Positions 1-13,616 are shown, numbered from the stretch's first letter. The stretch: DNA of 64,000 nt from Brugia malayi (GCF_000002995.4 NW_025062479.1:20890721-20954720), one strand, 5' to 3'. The notes: a model not told the origin generated them from the letters alone. Numbers and translations are program-made.

Positions 1-1377
1 AATAAAAAAATCAAAAAAAAAAAAAAAATAATTTAGACTAAAAAAAAAATAAAAAAAATTTTTTTTTTTTGAAATAATTTAGACTGGAACTGGAATATTT
101 GTAAGAAATTCTAAGAAAAAAGTATGAAATATCTGATATTTTAATATTTTGTTAAGTTGAATTCTCTTACTTCACGCAAAGCATTGTCAACACTTTCAAT
201 ATCGATTTGAGTGTCCCATTCTTCAGCTTCATCATGTGTATTCGTATCTTCCAAATTACCAAGTTCACCTAACTGAACAAAAAAAGAAACTTATGAATCG
301 GAAAAAATTATGTAATTACATTTGTAGCATTTAAAGTTATTATAATTGAAAATTTTAACAGCTTTGTTACAAAAAAAAAGAACGAAATGAGAAGCGTTAC
401 GTTAAGTCATTTCAACGTATTTTACTTATACTTACATTAGAAGATAGCAACTGATGCTGATCTGTTTTCATAGCAAATAAATTGCTACTTTGAGCTGGCG
501 TGTTATCATAATTGCTAATATAAGCCTAAAAGAAAATTGCAATTTACTGCTAAAATAAAGATAATAAATAACCGTAAATGTATTCATATAAATGTAGAAG
601 AAATATTCGCTATACAATTTTATAAGCAATATAAGCCAGTACGATAGGATAAATACAAATAGAAATATTTCTCTTGCAAATAATATTCACAAAAATTATC
701 GAATATTTTAGAAATCATCTAACCCTTGGAGTCTGCACAACTTTTGGTTGCATATCATTAAAAAAATCCGTCTCAGCTGTCTCTTCTACTACAACTTCTG
801 ATTCGGCCTTTTTACGACGATATTCTATAATTTTTTCTTCAACTGAAGTAACAAATGGAGTATCACTCCAGTCTTCCCATTTTTCTTTATTTGTATCTGA
901 AAAACGATTTACAAACACATAGATGGAATTCGGTTTAAAAAAAAAAAGTTATCAATTAGAAAACGGTTTCATCGTTTCTCCATTAAGACATGCATCAAAA
1001 TAACCGGATTATTAAAAGCGCCCACTAGTGTAAAAATCTCATTACCTCTCAGAGATAAGCTGTTAACTATAGCATAATATCTAAATGATAAATCAAATGA
1101 AACTAATGATGCATCGATTTCTTTTTTCTTTCTACATCATCTACTTTCTTTCTAATCTCTCACTCCTTATTCCTATTTTTTTCTTCCTCATCCGTTAAAT
1201 TTTTAAAATAAAATTACCTGATCCCCAATATATTTGAGGATTCTGATGAGCAACTGTATATGGTAATTCCCCAATATTTTTCCTTCGCTTAATGCAACAA
1301 CACAACCTGCCAAGGATGGCAATAATAAGCCGAAATATAAACAAAGCTCTTTTCTTAAGCGTTTGAATTGCACACAT
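1..1377 (-). CDS. EBAG9: EBAG9/RCAS1-like membrane protein, partial (C-terminus off left edge)
   Basis: Four exons join in phase: 1377-1218, 896-724, 525-436 and 272-171, giving 175 residues; the rest lies beyond base 1. The start ATG at 1377 gives a short basic N-terminus, then a hydrophobic segment (about residues 10-25) followed by CCC and KRRK, like the membrane anchor and cysteine cluster of EBAG9. Family landmarks follow: WEDWSD, then ETDFFNDMQP (EBAG9 has a similar Asp-Tyr/Phe-Phe-x-Asp-Met block), and an acidic LGELGNLEDTNTHDEAEEW stretch. Vertebrate EBAG9 is about 213 aa and ends in a coiled coil, so roughly 40 residues should be missing here. EBAG9 is known as a Golgi/secretory-pathway protein that modulates regulated secretion and glycosylation. 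No pyrimidine-rich acceptor is obvious just upstream of the ATG, so an upstream non-coding exon is possible. Identity is from remembered family similarity, moderately strong. Confidence 0.82.
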
Positions 1378-2057
1378 TACCTCACATCTTGGATTACATA
1401 CAAACACATGTCTAAAGTGAGTGGACAAAATCTTGGTACTACCGGAACAGGTACCACGGTACAGAACCAAACTCGTAGTTCTAGAAAAAAGATCAATTAG
1501 GTTTAATTGTTTCACTGAACTAAGTTGCAATTTCTTGATCAAAATAACTTGACGACACAAAATCAATGCTTTTAATCATTGATAACTGTGGACAACCGGG
1601 AAGAATATCCTTTACTGACCAAATAGAATATAAACACAGTATATGCATAAAAGTATTTATTGATTTTAGATATAATACAAAATACCCGCACATAAACTTA
1701 ATAAAGAAAAAAGTATAATAGAAGAAAATGCGGAAAACAGACATACTCAAATGGTTTTTAAATCGATTTTAAACAAAAATGCACGGAAGCAAGAAAAAAG
1801 TATCTCAGCTGAGAAGTTGGTAATTAATTACGTAAGATCCATGCAATATAAAAAAATATGTAAAAAATGAAATTCATTTCAAAAGTGGCTAAGTTTTTAA
1901 ATTCATATATCAATCAGTTAAAAAATAGTCATAGATTAAAAAATTTACAACTACTACATAAAAAAAAAAGTCAGAGAAGTATTTCTATATAAAAATCTAT
2001 ACATTCAACGCCCAAAAACAATGCTGCACAATAACAACAACTCAAATTTTGTCCATA
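1378..2057. other. Intergenic spacer between PNPLA4-like and EBAG9-like genes
   Basis: AT-rich spacer between two head-to-tail minus-strand genes. TTTATT at 1656-1661 reads AATAAA on the minus strand and could be the PNPLA4-like poly(A) signal. Open frames here have no recognisable domain, and I treat them as chance. Confidence 0.5.
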
Positions 2058-4198
2058 TCAAACAGCATCACCCAACTGTCGTTCCAAAATACCAACACCC
2101 AATAAAAACCTCATTGCATCGCGTTGGCCCATTTCATAATAACTTTTAAGGACGTCAACATTTGGAGGAAATAAAGCTTGCGCTCCTCGAATCATATTTT
2201 GCACATTTACCTGAACATTTTTTTTTTTTACATCACTGATGCAATTAAATTCCAAAAGCTGACTAAAATTCGAGAGTAATATTTGAGAATTTAATCACTT
2301 CATGCTACCACTGGATTCAAAGGAGAAATTTTTTTTTTCAATTGCTTAAAATCTTAGTAATACTTAAATTATATATAAACTAAAAAATTAAAGTGATAGC
2401 AGATAAAACTTTAATCATAATAATTTCGAAAACGCCTCATGAACATTAGATTTTGCAAAAAAAGAAAAAAAAATTCATTCATAACGAAATAGATTACAAT
2501 TATAAACCTTTAGTTCTTGTGTACCAACTCGCAAGCGCCATTCACGAAATGGTCGCAACGAATCGTAATCATTTGGAGCAATAATAGCACTTCCACTGAA
2601 TGGAGAAATAGTAATTGTCGGTAGTTCCTCAAATACTGGCAAATTATTCGTAAATCCACCATCGATATACTGCTAAAATAAGAAGAATGAGAACTATAAC
2701 ATTGCGGTTAAAATTTCTTGAAAAATCTCATATTATTCCAACCAGTCAAAGCAGCTTAATAAAAAGTAAGAATCAATGAGAACTTACGTCACCATCAATC
2801 ACAGGAGGAGAAGAACCAGAATAAAACGGGATATAACAGCTGGCTAGTAATGAGTCTATCAAATAATTTCTTGACGTGAATTTTGAAATCAACCTATTAA
2901 CGTTCTTCTAAAAAAAAAGACACCTGTTGAATTTCTAAAATATTAATCTTTCATTAACCTGTAGTTTTATCGGTGGACATCCCAATGAAAACTATATTTT
3001 ACAAGAAACCGAAATACTTATTCATATTTGGAGTGTCAACAGTGAAGGACTACAAAATGAAAACTAAAAAAATCAATTTTCAAATATTTCAATCTACACA
3101 ATAACATGGCAGTGTTTTACGATGGCAAATACAAGAAAATCTCCCTCTGACATTTACGGCACACATATATCTCCCAATCTATGTCTTTTGGCATCCCCTT
3201 TTTTTGCATTGTAGGTGTAAATAAATAAATAAATTTTTGCTTACGCAAAAATTTAACCTTCTGATCGGTAAGAGATATGTACAGTTTGTCTTGTGCATTT
3301 GAAATATCCTCCGGAATATAGAAATCTACAATTTTCTGCAAACTTCTGTGAAGTGCAAAATCTGGAGATAATGCACCAAATCGTAATGAATGTATTTCAG
3401 TGGCCATTTTGATCACATCGTTAAAACCTTTCTAAAAAAAAAAAAAAGAAATGCAAAACCTGTAAAATCAAGCACCAAAACAACATTCAGCGATTTGTTT
3501 AACCACACAGAAGTACACAAATTTGAAGAATAAATTTAGATTAACAATGCCGATTCTTATTTAAGTTGACAATGCCAATTTTCACTTAATATCTATTAAA
3601 GGATTTGTTTGATTTAGGTTTCATTTTAGTGGAAATTAGCAATTCTACTGAAAGAATTTCATATTAAACTAATAAATTACGCCAAACGGCAGCTAATATT
3701 CAAGACATACTGTTCCAAATTATAAGTAATGCTTGTGAAATAAGAAAAAATTCATTACAGCTTCTGCAGTGACTACTTTCTTATATTACATCTACAGCCC
3801 CTTAATGCAATCTCAAATCACTCAAGTATTCTTATCATAGAAGGCTCTTAACTTAAAATGATTAGTAAAGCTGATACAACTTCAATTACACCATAAATGA
3901 TACAGTTCAAGTAACCTCAGCATCATCAGGTTGAAATGTCCATAAAGCAGCTGCCAGAGCACCTGCTGATGCACCCGCACAACGTTTCACTCGCTTCATC
4001 AAAGCCTGAAATTTATATTTAAATGAAATTCATTTACCTTCTTCTCGCTTGCTAATTCGATTAATTACAGGAACTACTGATTTCAATAAAAATGACCTTC
4101 CCGTCACGATTAAGTCCTTTAAGAACTCCAAAATGATAAACACCGAGAAATCCGCAACCACTAAAAGAAAGAGCAACATCACCTTCACCTGAAATCAT
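2058..4198 (-). CDS. PNPLA4: Patatin-like phospholipase, PNPLA4-like
   Basis: Six coding exons, 4198-4097, 4005-3916, 3431-3258, 2907-2788, 2672-2508 and 2210-2058, each a multiple of three, give 267 aa. The glycine-rich oxyanion motif GCGFLG is at residues 14-19, the nucleophile elbow GASAG at 45-49 (Ser47), and the dyad Asp in YIDGG at 166, so the patatin Ser-Asp dyad is intact. The exon 5 tail TITISPFSG and the last exon's ALFPP and RFLL also match the PNPLA2/PNPLA4 branch. Length fits PNPLA4 (about 250 aa) and not ATGL/PNPLA2 (about 500 aa), because the C-terminal lipid-droplet extension is absent. Likely a triacylglycerol, phospholipid or retinyl ester hydrolase; the substrate is inferred. 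The ATG follows a TTATTTCAG acceptor by three bases, suggesting trans-splicing. The first and third introns have weak donors (GTCATT, GTTAAA), chosen because they keep phase. Confidence 0.9.
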
Positions 4199-4210
4199 TA
4201 CCTGAAATAA
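4199..4210 (-). promoter_or_regulatory. Candidate spliced-leader acceptor of the PNPLA4-like gene
   Basis: On the minus strand TTATTTCAG ends at 4202, three bases before the ATG at 4198. A strong acceptor so close to a start codon, with no convincing upstream coding exon, is typical of nematode trans-splice sites. A cis-spliced 5' UTR exon is the alternative. Confidence 0.5.
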
Positions 4211-7200
4211 TTTAAACAATTTACGCAAGTAGAGATGGACTTAGTTTCAGTTTATCAAAGTGGAAGCTCTCAAAGCCTAATAACTTCAGAAATCTTTGAT
4301 ATTGAAGTCATCAAATACATTTTATACAGTAGTATACATTCTAAAAAAAAGAAAACAAACCAAGAAGCCTACAGAATCTCATAGGTTTGACTTTCCGTTT
4401 ATTCCAGCAACATGCAGTTTTCAGACACTCCTCGAACTGATTAAAAACGCTTAATTTCCGCTGTGAGTAACTGAAATTATTGTGGTAGTAAAAAAAGAAA
4501 AAAAAGAGCAAACTAACCACCCAAAAAATCAATTAATACAGCACGGTCATCTACCATGTCAGAAATCTATCCGTAAATATCTTTCAAAACTGCAGGAAAC
4601 TATTCCAACAACTACACTACAAAATAAATGAAAGAACAAGCTTACTCCTGACATTTGCGCTCATTTCTTCCTACAAAATCTCATATTCATCAAACGAGAA
4701 TGGTCATAAGATGTCACAAAGTAAGTAGGAGTGGAGAGTAAGTCAGAAAAATGTGCAATATCCAGGATTATTACAATAAGATCTTATAGTCGGTAACATT
4801 ATCGAATTACCCCTATTTTTTAACATTTCCATGATAAAATGAAGTATAAATGGTTGTTTACAAAATGGTTGTATTCGATGGAATGTTACACTTGGTTGCA
4901 CCATAATGTTTATGATTAATTGAAGCAGATGTTGAATTCAAGTCGTAATCGTTTTCTTTTCTGGTTACAATCTCAAAATTTTTTTCCACTACATTCACAG
5001 TCCTATAAAAAATAAAAAAAAAAAATTACACAAACAATACCAAAAAGATGACAAATATTCGAGAAAGAAAAAAAAGATCTATTGTATATTTTGTCATTTT
5101 TAACTTCCTGTTCGATTTTCATCCTCTTTTTTCTTTTTTTTTAAGCAAAAAAAAAAAAGTTTAGAATGGATGACAATTATGAAAAAAAAACTAATTGGTG
5201 ATTGGAAAGAATTCAGAAGTACAAAAATATTTCGCTGACAAAAATTCAAAGGTGTCAAAAAAAAGCTTAAATGAAACGCATTGGCTAATTATTCACCTTT
5301 TATCATTTATCTCACTCATGAAAATGATATAATAGTAATAATGGCAATAGTAATAATAATGATAATGAACAATAACAATAAAGAATAATAATAATAATAA
5401 CAACACGTCACGTAACTTCCACGATTCCCACGTCCGGTCAAAATGTTTGCTATTAGGTAAAAAGTGACGCAGACCGTAACGGATGAAAGTGCTATATTGT
5501 ATGTATTAAAATTGATTTGTTCATTTGTTAGGGAATGGTAGAATTGGGTAATTACAATTTGTACGTAATAAATTTTGATCAAATAAATTACGTTTTGTTG
5601 TGTAAGTTTTATCGTATAAAAAAAAAAAAAATTATCATAGACGTATTCCAGACGTAGCGACGAATATTTGAGTGAAATTTTTAGATGAAACATTTATACT
5701 TATACATTAATTATTTTTTAACAAAGATATTTAAAAAGTTATGCATTAATTAATATTGCTAACATTTCCAATTCAGACTAAGCTAACACTAATTCATAAA
5801 CACGTACCTAATTTGATAGGCATGTAACGTAGTAACAATAAATTAATTCTTTTGAAGTTACAATAAATTATAAACAGTTATTTTTTCCCTCTCTCTCTCT
5901 TCTTCTTCTTTCTTTGTTTACGAGTAAAAAAAAAGTAAACGTATAGCAAATGAGTACATTTTATAATATTGGAACGATAAAGAAAGCTTCACGTAGCTAA
6001 ATCATCAATCAACCAAGCAATGGCACAAACAAAAGTGGAAAATGTGAATGGAATTATTTGTGACATCGATTAATAAAAGAATTATAATAATTTGTATATT
6101 TTTGAAAAATTGAAAGTTAAGAAAATATTCAAATTATAGCAATGTGACCTTTCCAAACTTCTCTGACCTCTTTAGATTATTCTTTTCAATACTTCAGTTA
6201 TATTTATAATGAGATTGAATTTCGAAGATAAAATTAAACAAAAGCGTATGTTAAATTAAAAAGAAACAAACATAGCTTTAATTAATTCTGAGCTACGGAT
6301 TTTATCGATTGAAATGTAAAACTAAATTTGATAAGTATTACTTACCCAAGTTAAAATTACTCAAATTTTAACTTAATTTATGTTTAATTGTATCTTAAGA
6401 AGTTAAACGTCTTTAATGCAATGTTAATAGTTGAAAATAAGCAAATGGATGAAGTTAAAATAAATAAGAAGTTAATTGATTTTTGAAATATTATTTATGA
6501 TTTTTGATGTTTACAATAAATATTCCTCTGACTAATTTAATCCAATTTTTCTTGGAATTTTTCAGTCAAAAAGAAAAAGCAAAAACAAAAAACTTTGTTA
6601 AATAACAGTGTAATTATTAGAATTTGACACAGAAATAAATTAGCAAAGAATAAATTGGTATATTGTAATATTGAAATGAAAAATGAATGAACTGGAATAT
6701 TACTAAAGATTTGATGGTTATATTATTTGTTCCAATTATTATGTTTAAAATTATAATTCTTTGCAAAAAAAAAAGAAAAAAAAAAAACAAAAAAAAAAGG
6801 ATTCTGTAATTTCTTTTTCTTCTTTTTACTTTCTTATTGTTATAAAACATTTTGGTGCGCATAAGTCACGGCTTTCATTAACGCCACAATATCAGACAAT
6901 TATCATAAGAAAGTTAAGCAAATTTCCGATTTACGCTCTTCTTTACTTATTTATATTCCTAATTTCTAATCTTACAAGAATTTAATGAGTTAAAGAAAAA
7001 AAATTAATTTCATTCAGATAATAATTAAAAATTGTGGAAATAAAAACTAACAATTATATATTTGAAAGCAACCGAAAAACAGACAAATAGTTATTTGTCT
7101 TTTTGAAAAAATTTATGAATTAAAAATTATTAGTCGGAAAAAGACGAATAATTCTGCCATATAATAAAAATTTTGATAATTAATTATAATAAGAATGATT

Positions 7201-7596
7201 GATTATAAAAGAATAACGAAATTGTTGCAAATTAAAGTTAAAGCTGAGAAAAAGATGCATTCTGAATTGAAAAAAAAATATCTCATTGATTTATTTATTT
7301 TCAAAGTTTAATAATGAATTCAAGAAAAGTTTTTAGATTCAATTTTTGAATTCGAAATTAGTAAAACTAAAAATTGAAAATGTTTCAATTGAACACGTTT
7401 TTGTCTTTGATCTCAAAGAATTCTGTCTAATTTATGAAATTTATGAATGTATTTCTATGATTTAATTAAAGCACAATGATAGCAACCACATTTTCAATGA
7501 AATTTCACCTCCAAATCAATCAGCTAATCAATCAATCAGTCAATAGATCATTCAATCAATGGGATTTCAAGGATAGAATTTCAACCCTTTAAGATT

Positions 7597-7620
7597 AAAA
7601 AAAAAAAAAAAAAAAAAAAA
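7597..7620. repeat. Poly(A) run, 24 nt
   Basis: Uninterrupted A24. It follows an AATC-rich patch (about 7513-7560) of imperfect repeats. Confidence 0.9.
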
Positions 7621-10217
7621 CTATGTTATATAAAGTAATTAAGATAACTTATTGTGATATGATATTGAGTTAAATTATTTTAATTAAATATTAACAATAT
7701 CAAAAGAACATGAATTATATTTGAAATGATAAATATCATCTCAAGTGAGAATTGAACGTTTTGTTACCTTCAACAAATTACTTTCAAAATTTATAAAACG
7801 TTATGTAAAAATTTCGTAGTCTTTTTTTTAAACAAAAAGAAAAAAAGTTTCTTCACTTTTAAAATTTTTCCATTAAATTTGAACTTTTGAGAAAAACGCG
7901 AAATCAGTCCTAGTTTTAATATTCACATTACATTTTATTACTCTTCATCTCTTTCATTTCTTTTCATTCAAGTTTTATTTTCAGAAATTTTTGTTAAAAA
8001 TTTTTTCAAACGATCATTTTCTTTTTTTCTTTCAAAATAAAAACTACTGCCAGTTTTTGAAAGTAAATTCATGATGTTCCTGTAAATACTTTGTAAATTT
8101 ATTTTATTTTATTTTTTATTTTTGTTAAATTTACTCAAATTATTTGGTAACAATAAAAACTATTTGTGCCATCGTTAGAGTATTTCCATGGAGAAATAAT
8201 TTATTTAAGAGTAATTGCCAATCCTTTTCATCAATTTCTAAGCAGAAATTAGCAATCGAAATATTATCTTTCTCTTTTTTTTTTTTTTTTTTTACTATTG
8301 AACTTTTGAGGTCAAAAATTTTACATTAATTTGGTTTCTTTTCGATGGATGACTGTTTTAGTTCATTATCTTTAATTATTTCAATAATTTTATCGGTAAT
8401 ATTTTTAATTTTTTTGCATTGTATTATAATGTTGTATTTTAAAATAATTTATAATACTTTTATCAAATTTAATTTTATGAAATTTTTTTATAAGTATAAA
8501 ATAAAAAAAAAAAAAAGAAAGAGAAGATAAGTACGAAATGAGTACTAAATTCCTGTCTATTCATTAATTTCAAATATTTTTTTTATAATTTTTGAAATTA
8601 CAAATTTTTAGTATCAATTTTTATGTGCAATCCTTACAACAACACATAAATCTTATTTCATTTCTTATTTCTAAAAATATGTAAATAATTGCATTGCCAA
8701 AAAAAAAGTTGTAATGACATTTAAACAGGATTATAGCGTAGCACAAAAATTTCTTCTTTCTTCTTGTATAAAATATCGGAAGATAAAAATTAAATTGAAG
8801 TTGATGGGATCAGTAAAAGAAGAATTGCACAAATTCATTTGATATTTTTAATTTTGGATTTATGAGTAAAGAAGTTAATTGAATGTGATTTATCAATAAG
8901 TAAGTTTGCTTTATCATAGTTTGGTATAAATAAACTAATAGAGTTACTTTAAATAACTTTCATTACAATAACTACTAGCGAACGTTTTATCCTTGTTACA
9001 AGCGCAATTTTTCCTTTTCAATTTTCTGATTAATTAAATTTTGGAATTTTTTAGATCAATAACTCTGTTTGAACTATTAGTATCCCAGGAAAATAGAAGT
9101 TTATAATTATTAGACGCAGTTGCACTTTTTCACGAATTACGTTTTAATCTAGGTCAAATATATTATTTCATGTTAATATGCGCCATAAGATATCCGTAAA
9201 ATTGCGCTTGCATTGTTTCCTATGAATTTATTAAACTTTTTATTTACTGCTTTAGAAATATTTGTGAACGGTATAGCTGCAAAATAACTTACTTGTATGA
9301 TAATTAAAAATTAAAAATGAAAGGTTACAAAAATGAAAAAATATTAAATAATATTTGCTCCTATTATTGACATTAATTAAAAATTTGTTATTTACTACTA
9401 TGACATAAAATATTTTAACTCTAATCAAGCATTAAATTAAAACATATAATTGATAAAAATCTGTCGATACTGCAATCATATCCAAAATATAATCGTTTTT
9501 TTCTTTTTTTTAATAATTTAAATGGGAAGAAAATTTTTTTCATATCAAGCTTAGCAAATGATTTATAAAATTGATCAAATTTATTTACTTTTTAAATAAT
9601 GCTATAATTTTTTTTAAAATGATTTAAGGAGTTAGAAATGAATAAGTGAAAATTGTTATGCAATAATAACCAGTTAGGAGGATCAATGCTTGAAATTTAA
9701 GTTAAATTGAAAATAAATTTCATCAGTAAAAAAATAGGAACGAATTGAAAATGAAGAAATAACTGATTACAAATATGCATTAAGTGGACAAAAATTCTTG
9801 ATTGGTACTGAATGGAATAAAATTTTGATTGAAATTTTAAGTTATAATAAATTTTTTGAATGTTTCATAAATATATTTATTTATTTATTTGTATATTTGC
9901 TTGAAATTTATTGATTGATATTAATGAAACGTATCGGATGTTTAAATTAAAGACTTACATTACTGGCACAATTGAATCATAGAAAATGTCACATTCATTA
10001 AGCAACGAAAGAATTTCTTTCTTTCTCTATTATTTTTTTTAAACAAAATTTTGAAATCTACAATTATTCATTCATTGTTTCCACTTTTCCCTTTTGTATT
10101 TATTTGAGGAGAGGAAATATTTTTAAAAATTGTTAAATATCATCTAGTTTTTGTCACAGTGATGTTGTATACCATATCTGTTGCTTTCCGCACTTTACCT
10201 CAATCTAATATACCATA

Positions 10218-10270
10218 TGATAAGGTGTGATATGATATGATAATGTGGCATGATACGATAGAATAAGATA
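10218..10270. promoter_or_regulatory. GATA-motif cluster
   Basis: About seven GATA cores occur within 53 bases (for example TGATAAGG, GATATGATATGATAA, TGATACGATAG). GATA factors are major intestinal and epidermal regulators in nematodes. In DNA this AT-rich such a cluster can also arise from simple-repeat drift. Confidence 0.3.
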
Positions 10271-10288
10271 TTTCTAGGTTACGTTGGA

Positions 10289-10344
10289 TAAATTATATCC
10301 TTTAATTAATACATTCTAAATTATATCCTTTAATTAATACATTC
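10289..10344. repeat. 28-bp tandem duplication
   Basis: Two exact adjacent copies of a 28-base unit, 10289-10316 and 10317-10344, containing TATATCCTTTAATTAATAC. A recent duplication. Confidence 0.9.
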
Positions 10345-11925
10345 ATTTCGGGATAATTCGTTTTAATTTCAATTCAATGTTATCAATGTGAAATGAAATT
10401 CTGTGTTACCACTCAATTAGTAATTAATTTCATTAAGTGAAAAAACCTAATAACTAAGTATTTTCAAGTGTTAATGTAGAATGAAGCAAATAGTAGCTTT
10501 TACGATATCAAAATTGAATCTATCAGTTTTGATATCAACTGAAAATTATTGACATCAGTTGAAATCAAGAAATAATCAGTAATGATAACATTAGGAATGA
10601 TAGCTAGATTTTTTTTTTAGTGCATTCTTTATGGCATTCCAGAAACCTTTAATTCCAATTAAACGAAATTTTACTACTGAACTAAAATTTTGAGTTTTAA
10701 GAAGTTTAAAATTTTATTTTAAACATTCCCAATCATTTAAAGTTTAAAATTGTCCGTTAAATTTAAATTAAATTAGAAAAGAATTTCATAGTTTGATTGA
10801 ATTATTATTACACTTTAAATGCACATTAAACTGTTATTGGCTCTTCTTTCTAGCATAATTTTATAACAACAATAATTTTACATATAGATACTAGAATTTA
10901 ATTTTATATCAATACTAATTTTTTTTTCTTTTCAAATTTGTTCCATTTTTCAGTCTTTTTTTTCCTCCTTCTTTCTCATCTTCATTCATTTTTTGCATGA
11001 AAATTGTTTCATTGAAAAATGCAAATGTTACAGGAAATTTCATTATTCTTTCTTTTCTTCTTCCTCTTCAACTTTTGAATTTATTTTTTTAATTTTCAAT
11101 AATTATTCACAACGTCCATTTGAATAAAAATTTATCCATTTTTTTCTTTTTGTTTTGTTTTTCTTGCTCTTTTTTTTTGTAAAGTTTTATATTTATTAAT
11201 ATTAGCACACTTTCAGAATGACAATTTCCAAGTATTGCTTAGAATTAATTAATCAACATTTGTATATTTTATCAATTTAAAAAAAAAAAACCAATGCTTT
11301 CTACTGATTGCAAAAAAAAACAATTAAAAATTATAATTTGTTATAAAAATTATAATTTTTTTTTTCACTATTAGATGAAATGTATTGTTGAAATGATTGA
11401 AAAAATGTTGTATGATTGGAATAATTAACTCGTTCATTTGTTATATGTTAAAGTAACAACAAAGTATAAGCATAACTATTACATTTGATTTGAAAGTTAT
11501 TATCTTTACAAAATATATTATTCTTTCATTTCAGGTTTTAGGTTTTCGGTTTCCGTCAAATTTCTCCAAACGATAAGGATAGAAAAAGCAGTGTCTATTT
11601 AAAAAAAAGAGGAGAAATTAACATTTTTTGCTTTAATTTTTCACCAAAAATTTCGATAATATTACATATAGACTGATTTTTTTTTTTTTTTTTTCTTATT
11701 ATCCGACTAAAAATTTAACGTGAAATTGAACTTAAAAGCAAAGAATAAAAATAGACAATGAATCATTTCCGGAAAGCAAAAGTATAATCCGATTTTTCTG
11801 ACATTAAATTTTGATAAGGTAAAACGCAATGATAAAAACATTTTATTAGTTCATCTGCTGTTAGCAAAACAAATCTTCTGTATACAGCAAAGAAATATAT
11901 TTGCTCCCTCTCTCCCCTGTGTCTG

Positions 11926-12008
11926 TATATATATATATGTATGTGTATGTGTGTGTGTGTGTGTATGTGTATATGTGTGTATGTGTATGTGTGTGTGTAT
12001 GTGTGTGT
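11926..12008. repeat. TA then TG/TATG microsatellite
   Basis: A short TA tract runs into interrupted TG and TATG repeats. Minus-strand open frames over it are His-Thr repeat translations and not genes. Confidence 0.9.
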
Positions 12009-12345
12009 CAAATTTATCACTAAATAAAAGGATCGAAATTTGACGATACATCAAAATGAAAAATCAGTAAATTTGAGAGTCATACTATAAGTAAAATTGT
12101 TATAATTGAAGTTAATATAGATTTATTCAATTGAGCAAATAAGCGCAATAAACAAAAATTATGTCTATATGTAAACAATGAATGAATAAACAAACCTAAC
12201 TGACTGCAAAGTATTTTTTTTTTTTTTATTTTTATTTTTATTTCTTTCGCACAAAACTACATCAGTTTTTGTGCATTCTCATAATTACTTTGATAAATTT
12301 ATCATTCAAGTTTAATACCTAAACTTGAAAAACTAATGTTGAAAA

Positions 12346-12449
12346 AGGTCAAAGTTGATCTACTCTCTGTTAAAAGAGGTTAAAGTTGATTTACTTTGTA
12401 TTTGAAAGAGGTTGAAGTTAAAGTTGATTTCCTCTCTGTTAAAAGAGAA
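12346..12449. repeat. Diverged tandem repeat carrying nuclear-receptor-like half sites
   Basis: About three imperfect copies of a roughly 31-base unit. Each carries a motif close to AGGTCAAAGTTGA: 12346-12358, 12377-12389 (AGGTTAAAGTTGA) and a longer variant at 12409-12427. AGGTCA-A-AGTTGA resembles a DR1 nuclear hormone receptor element. Binding is inference. Confidence 0.5.
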
Positions 12450-13293
12450 ATAGAATGTTAACGTTTCATTGTATTTTCATTATTATTCATCATCATTTTC
12501 AAACATATTAACTTTACCTTATATTATGATATGATAAAAGAATTATTTGCTTTATTTCTACTCCATTTCCCTTATCATTTTATCATTTGTAACAAAGTCT
12601 GCCATTTCTTTTTCTTTTTTTTTTTTTTCAGTTTATGCCAATAATTATTATTCATCAATTGTATTTGTACTAGATTTTTCATCCACTTCAAACTATTAAA
12701 TCATTTCATTTTTCCATTTGTTTTTTTTTTTTTTTTGAGTGCATTTAAAGTTAAAACTGTTCACATATTTGCCATTTTTTTTAATATTAAATTGAAAATT
12801 AAAAAATTTAGGAAAAAAAAAGTTAAATGTACCATTTTGGAAAATTAATACCTCTATTCTATGATTTTTTCCACATTCTTTCATGTATTTTCCTTCACTT
12901 CATTAATTCTATATATTAAAATTTTTAATAATCTAATTTTTCTGAACTAATATTTATAAATGACATTTCGAGAAGTTTATGCCACGTTAACATTTTAACT
13001 GTTTCTTTTGAATTCTAATATTCGTTTAATCTTAGCTGACAATCTAAATTCATTCCTGCATGATATTTAATATTACGTTAACCTTTAAATCTTTGATTTG
13101 AATTTTATGTACGATGATTTCTATTATATTTATTGCATATTTGAATAATTAAAAAATAATTAATTGAATAATTAATTAGAAAATTTGATATTTACCATAT
13201 TTTTTATAAATTTGCTTCAATTGCTATGCCAACAAAACCTTTTTTTTAAAATTTTTTCAAACAATTATACAAAGTATTTGTTCATTTAATTTT

Positions 13294-13295
<2 letters not shown>

Positions 13296-13326
<31 letters not shown>
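13296..13326. repeat. Poly(T) run, 31 nt
   Basis: Uninterrupted T31 preceded by another T tract. It could equally be the tail of an old minus-strand retrotransposed copy, but no body is recognisable next to it. Confidence 0.9.
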
Positions 13327-13327
<1 letters not shown>

Positions 13328-13616
13328 TGAAAAATTGGGAAGAAGGGAAAATGAATGAATGCGCTTCATGTGGCGCAATTTATTCATTCAATTTTCCCAA
13401 CAATCTTTTTAATTCAAAATATGAACAAAAAGAGCCTATTTTAATACAAGGAATTCTTCTTTTTCCCTTTTGCTTATCCCTGAAATGAAGGTAACACTGT
13501 TAAAGTTTCATATATATGAGATGCAATTGTATTATATTGAAGACGCGGGGCGGTAATTGTTCATTTCATTTTTTTTTGAAAATTGAAGCTCATTACAGCG
13601 TTTCATTTTACCGCTA

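Noticed and set aside
1195..1566. Long minus frame with a start upstream of EBAG9 ATG 1377
   Set aside because: The part before 1377 shows no similarity to EBAG9, and the protein begins naturally with MCAIQTLKKR; the upstream part is probably leader or spacer.
11763..12054. Minus-strand His/Thr/Tyr-rich open frames
   Set aside because: They are translations of the TG/TATG microsatellite; overlapping frames show the same repeat and none has splice sites or a domain.
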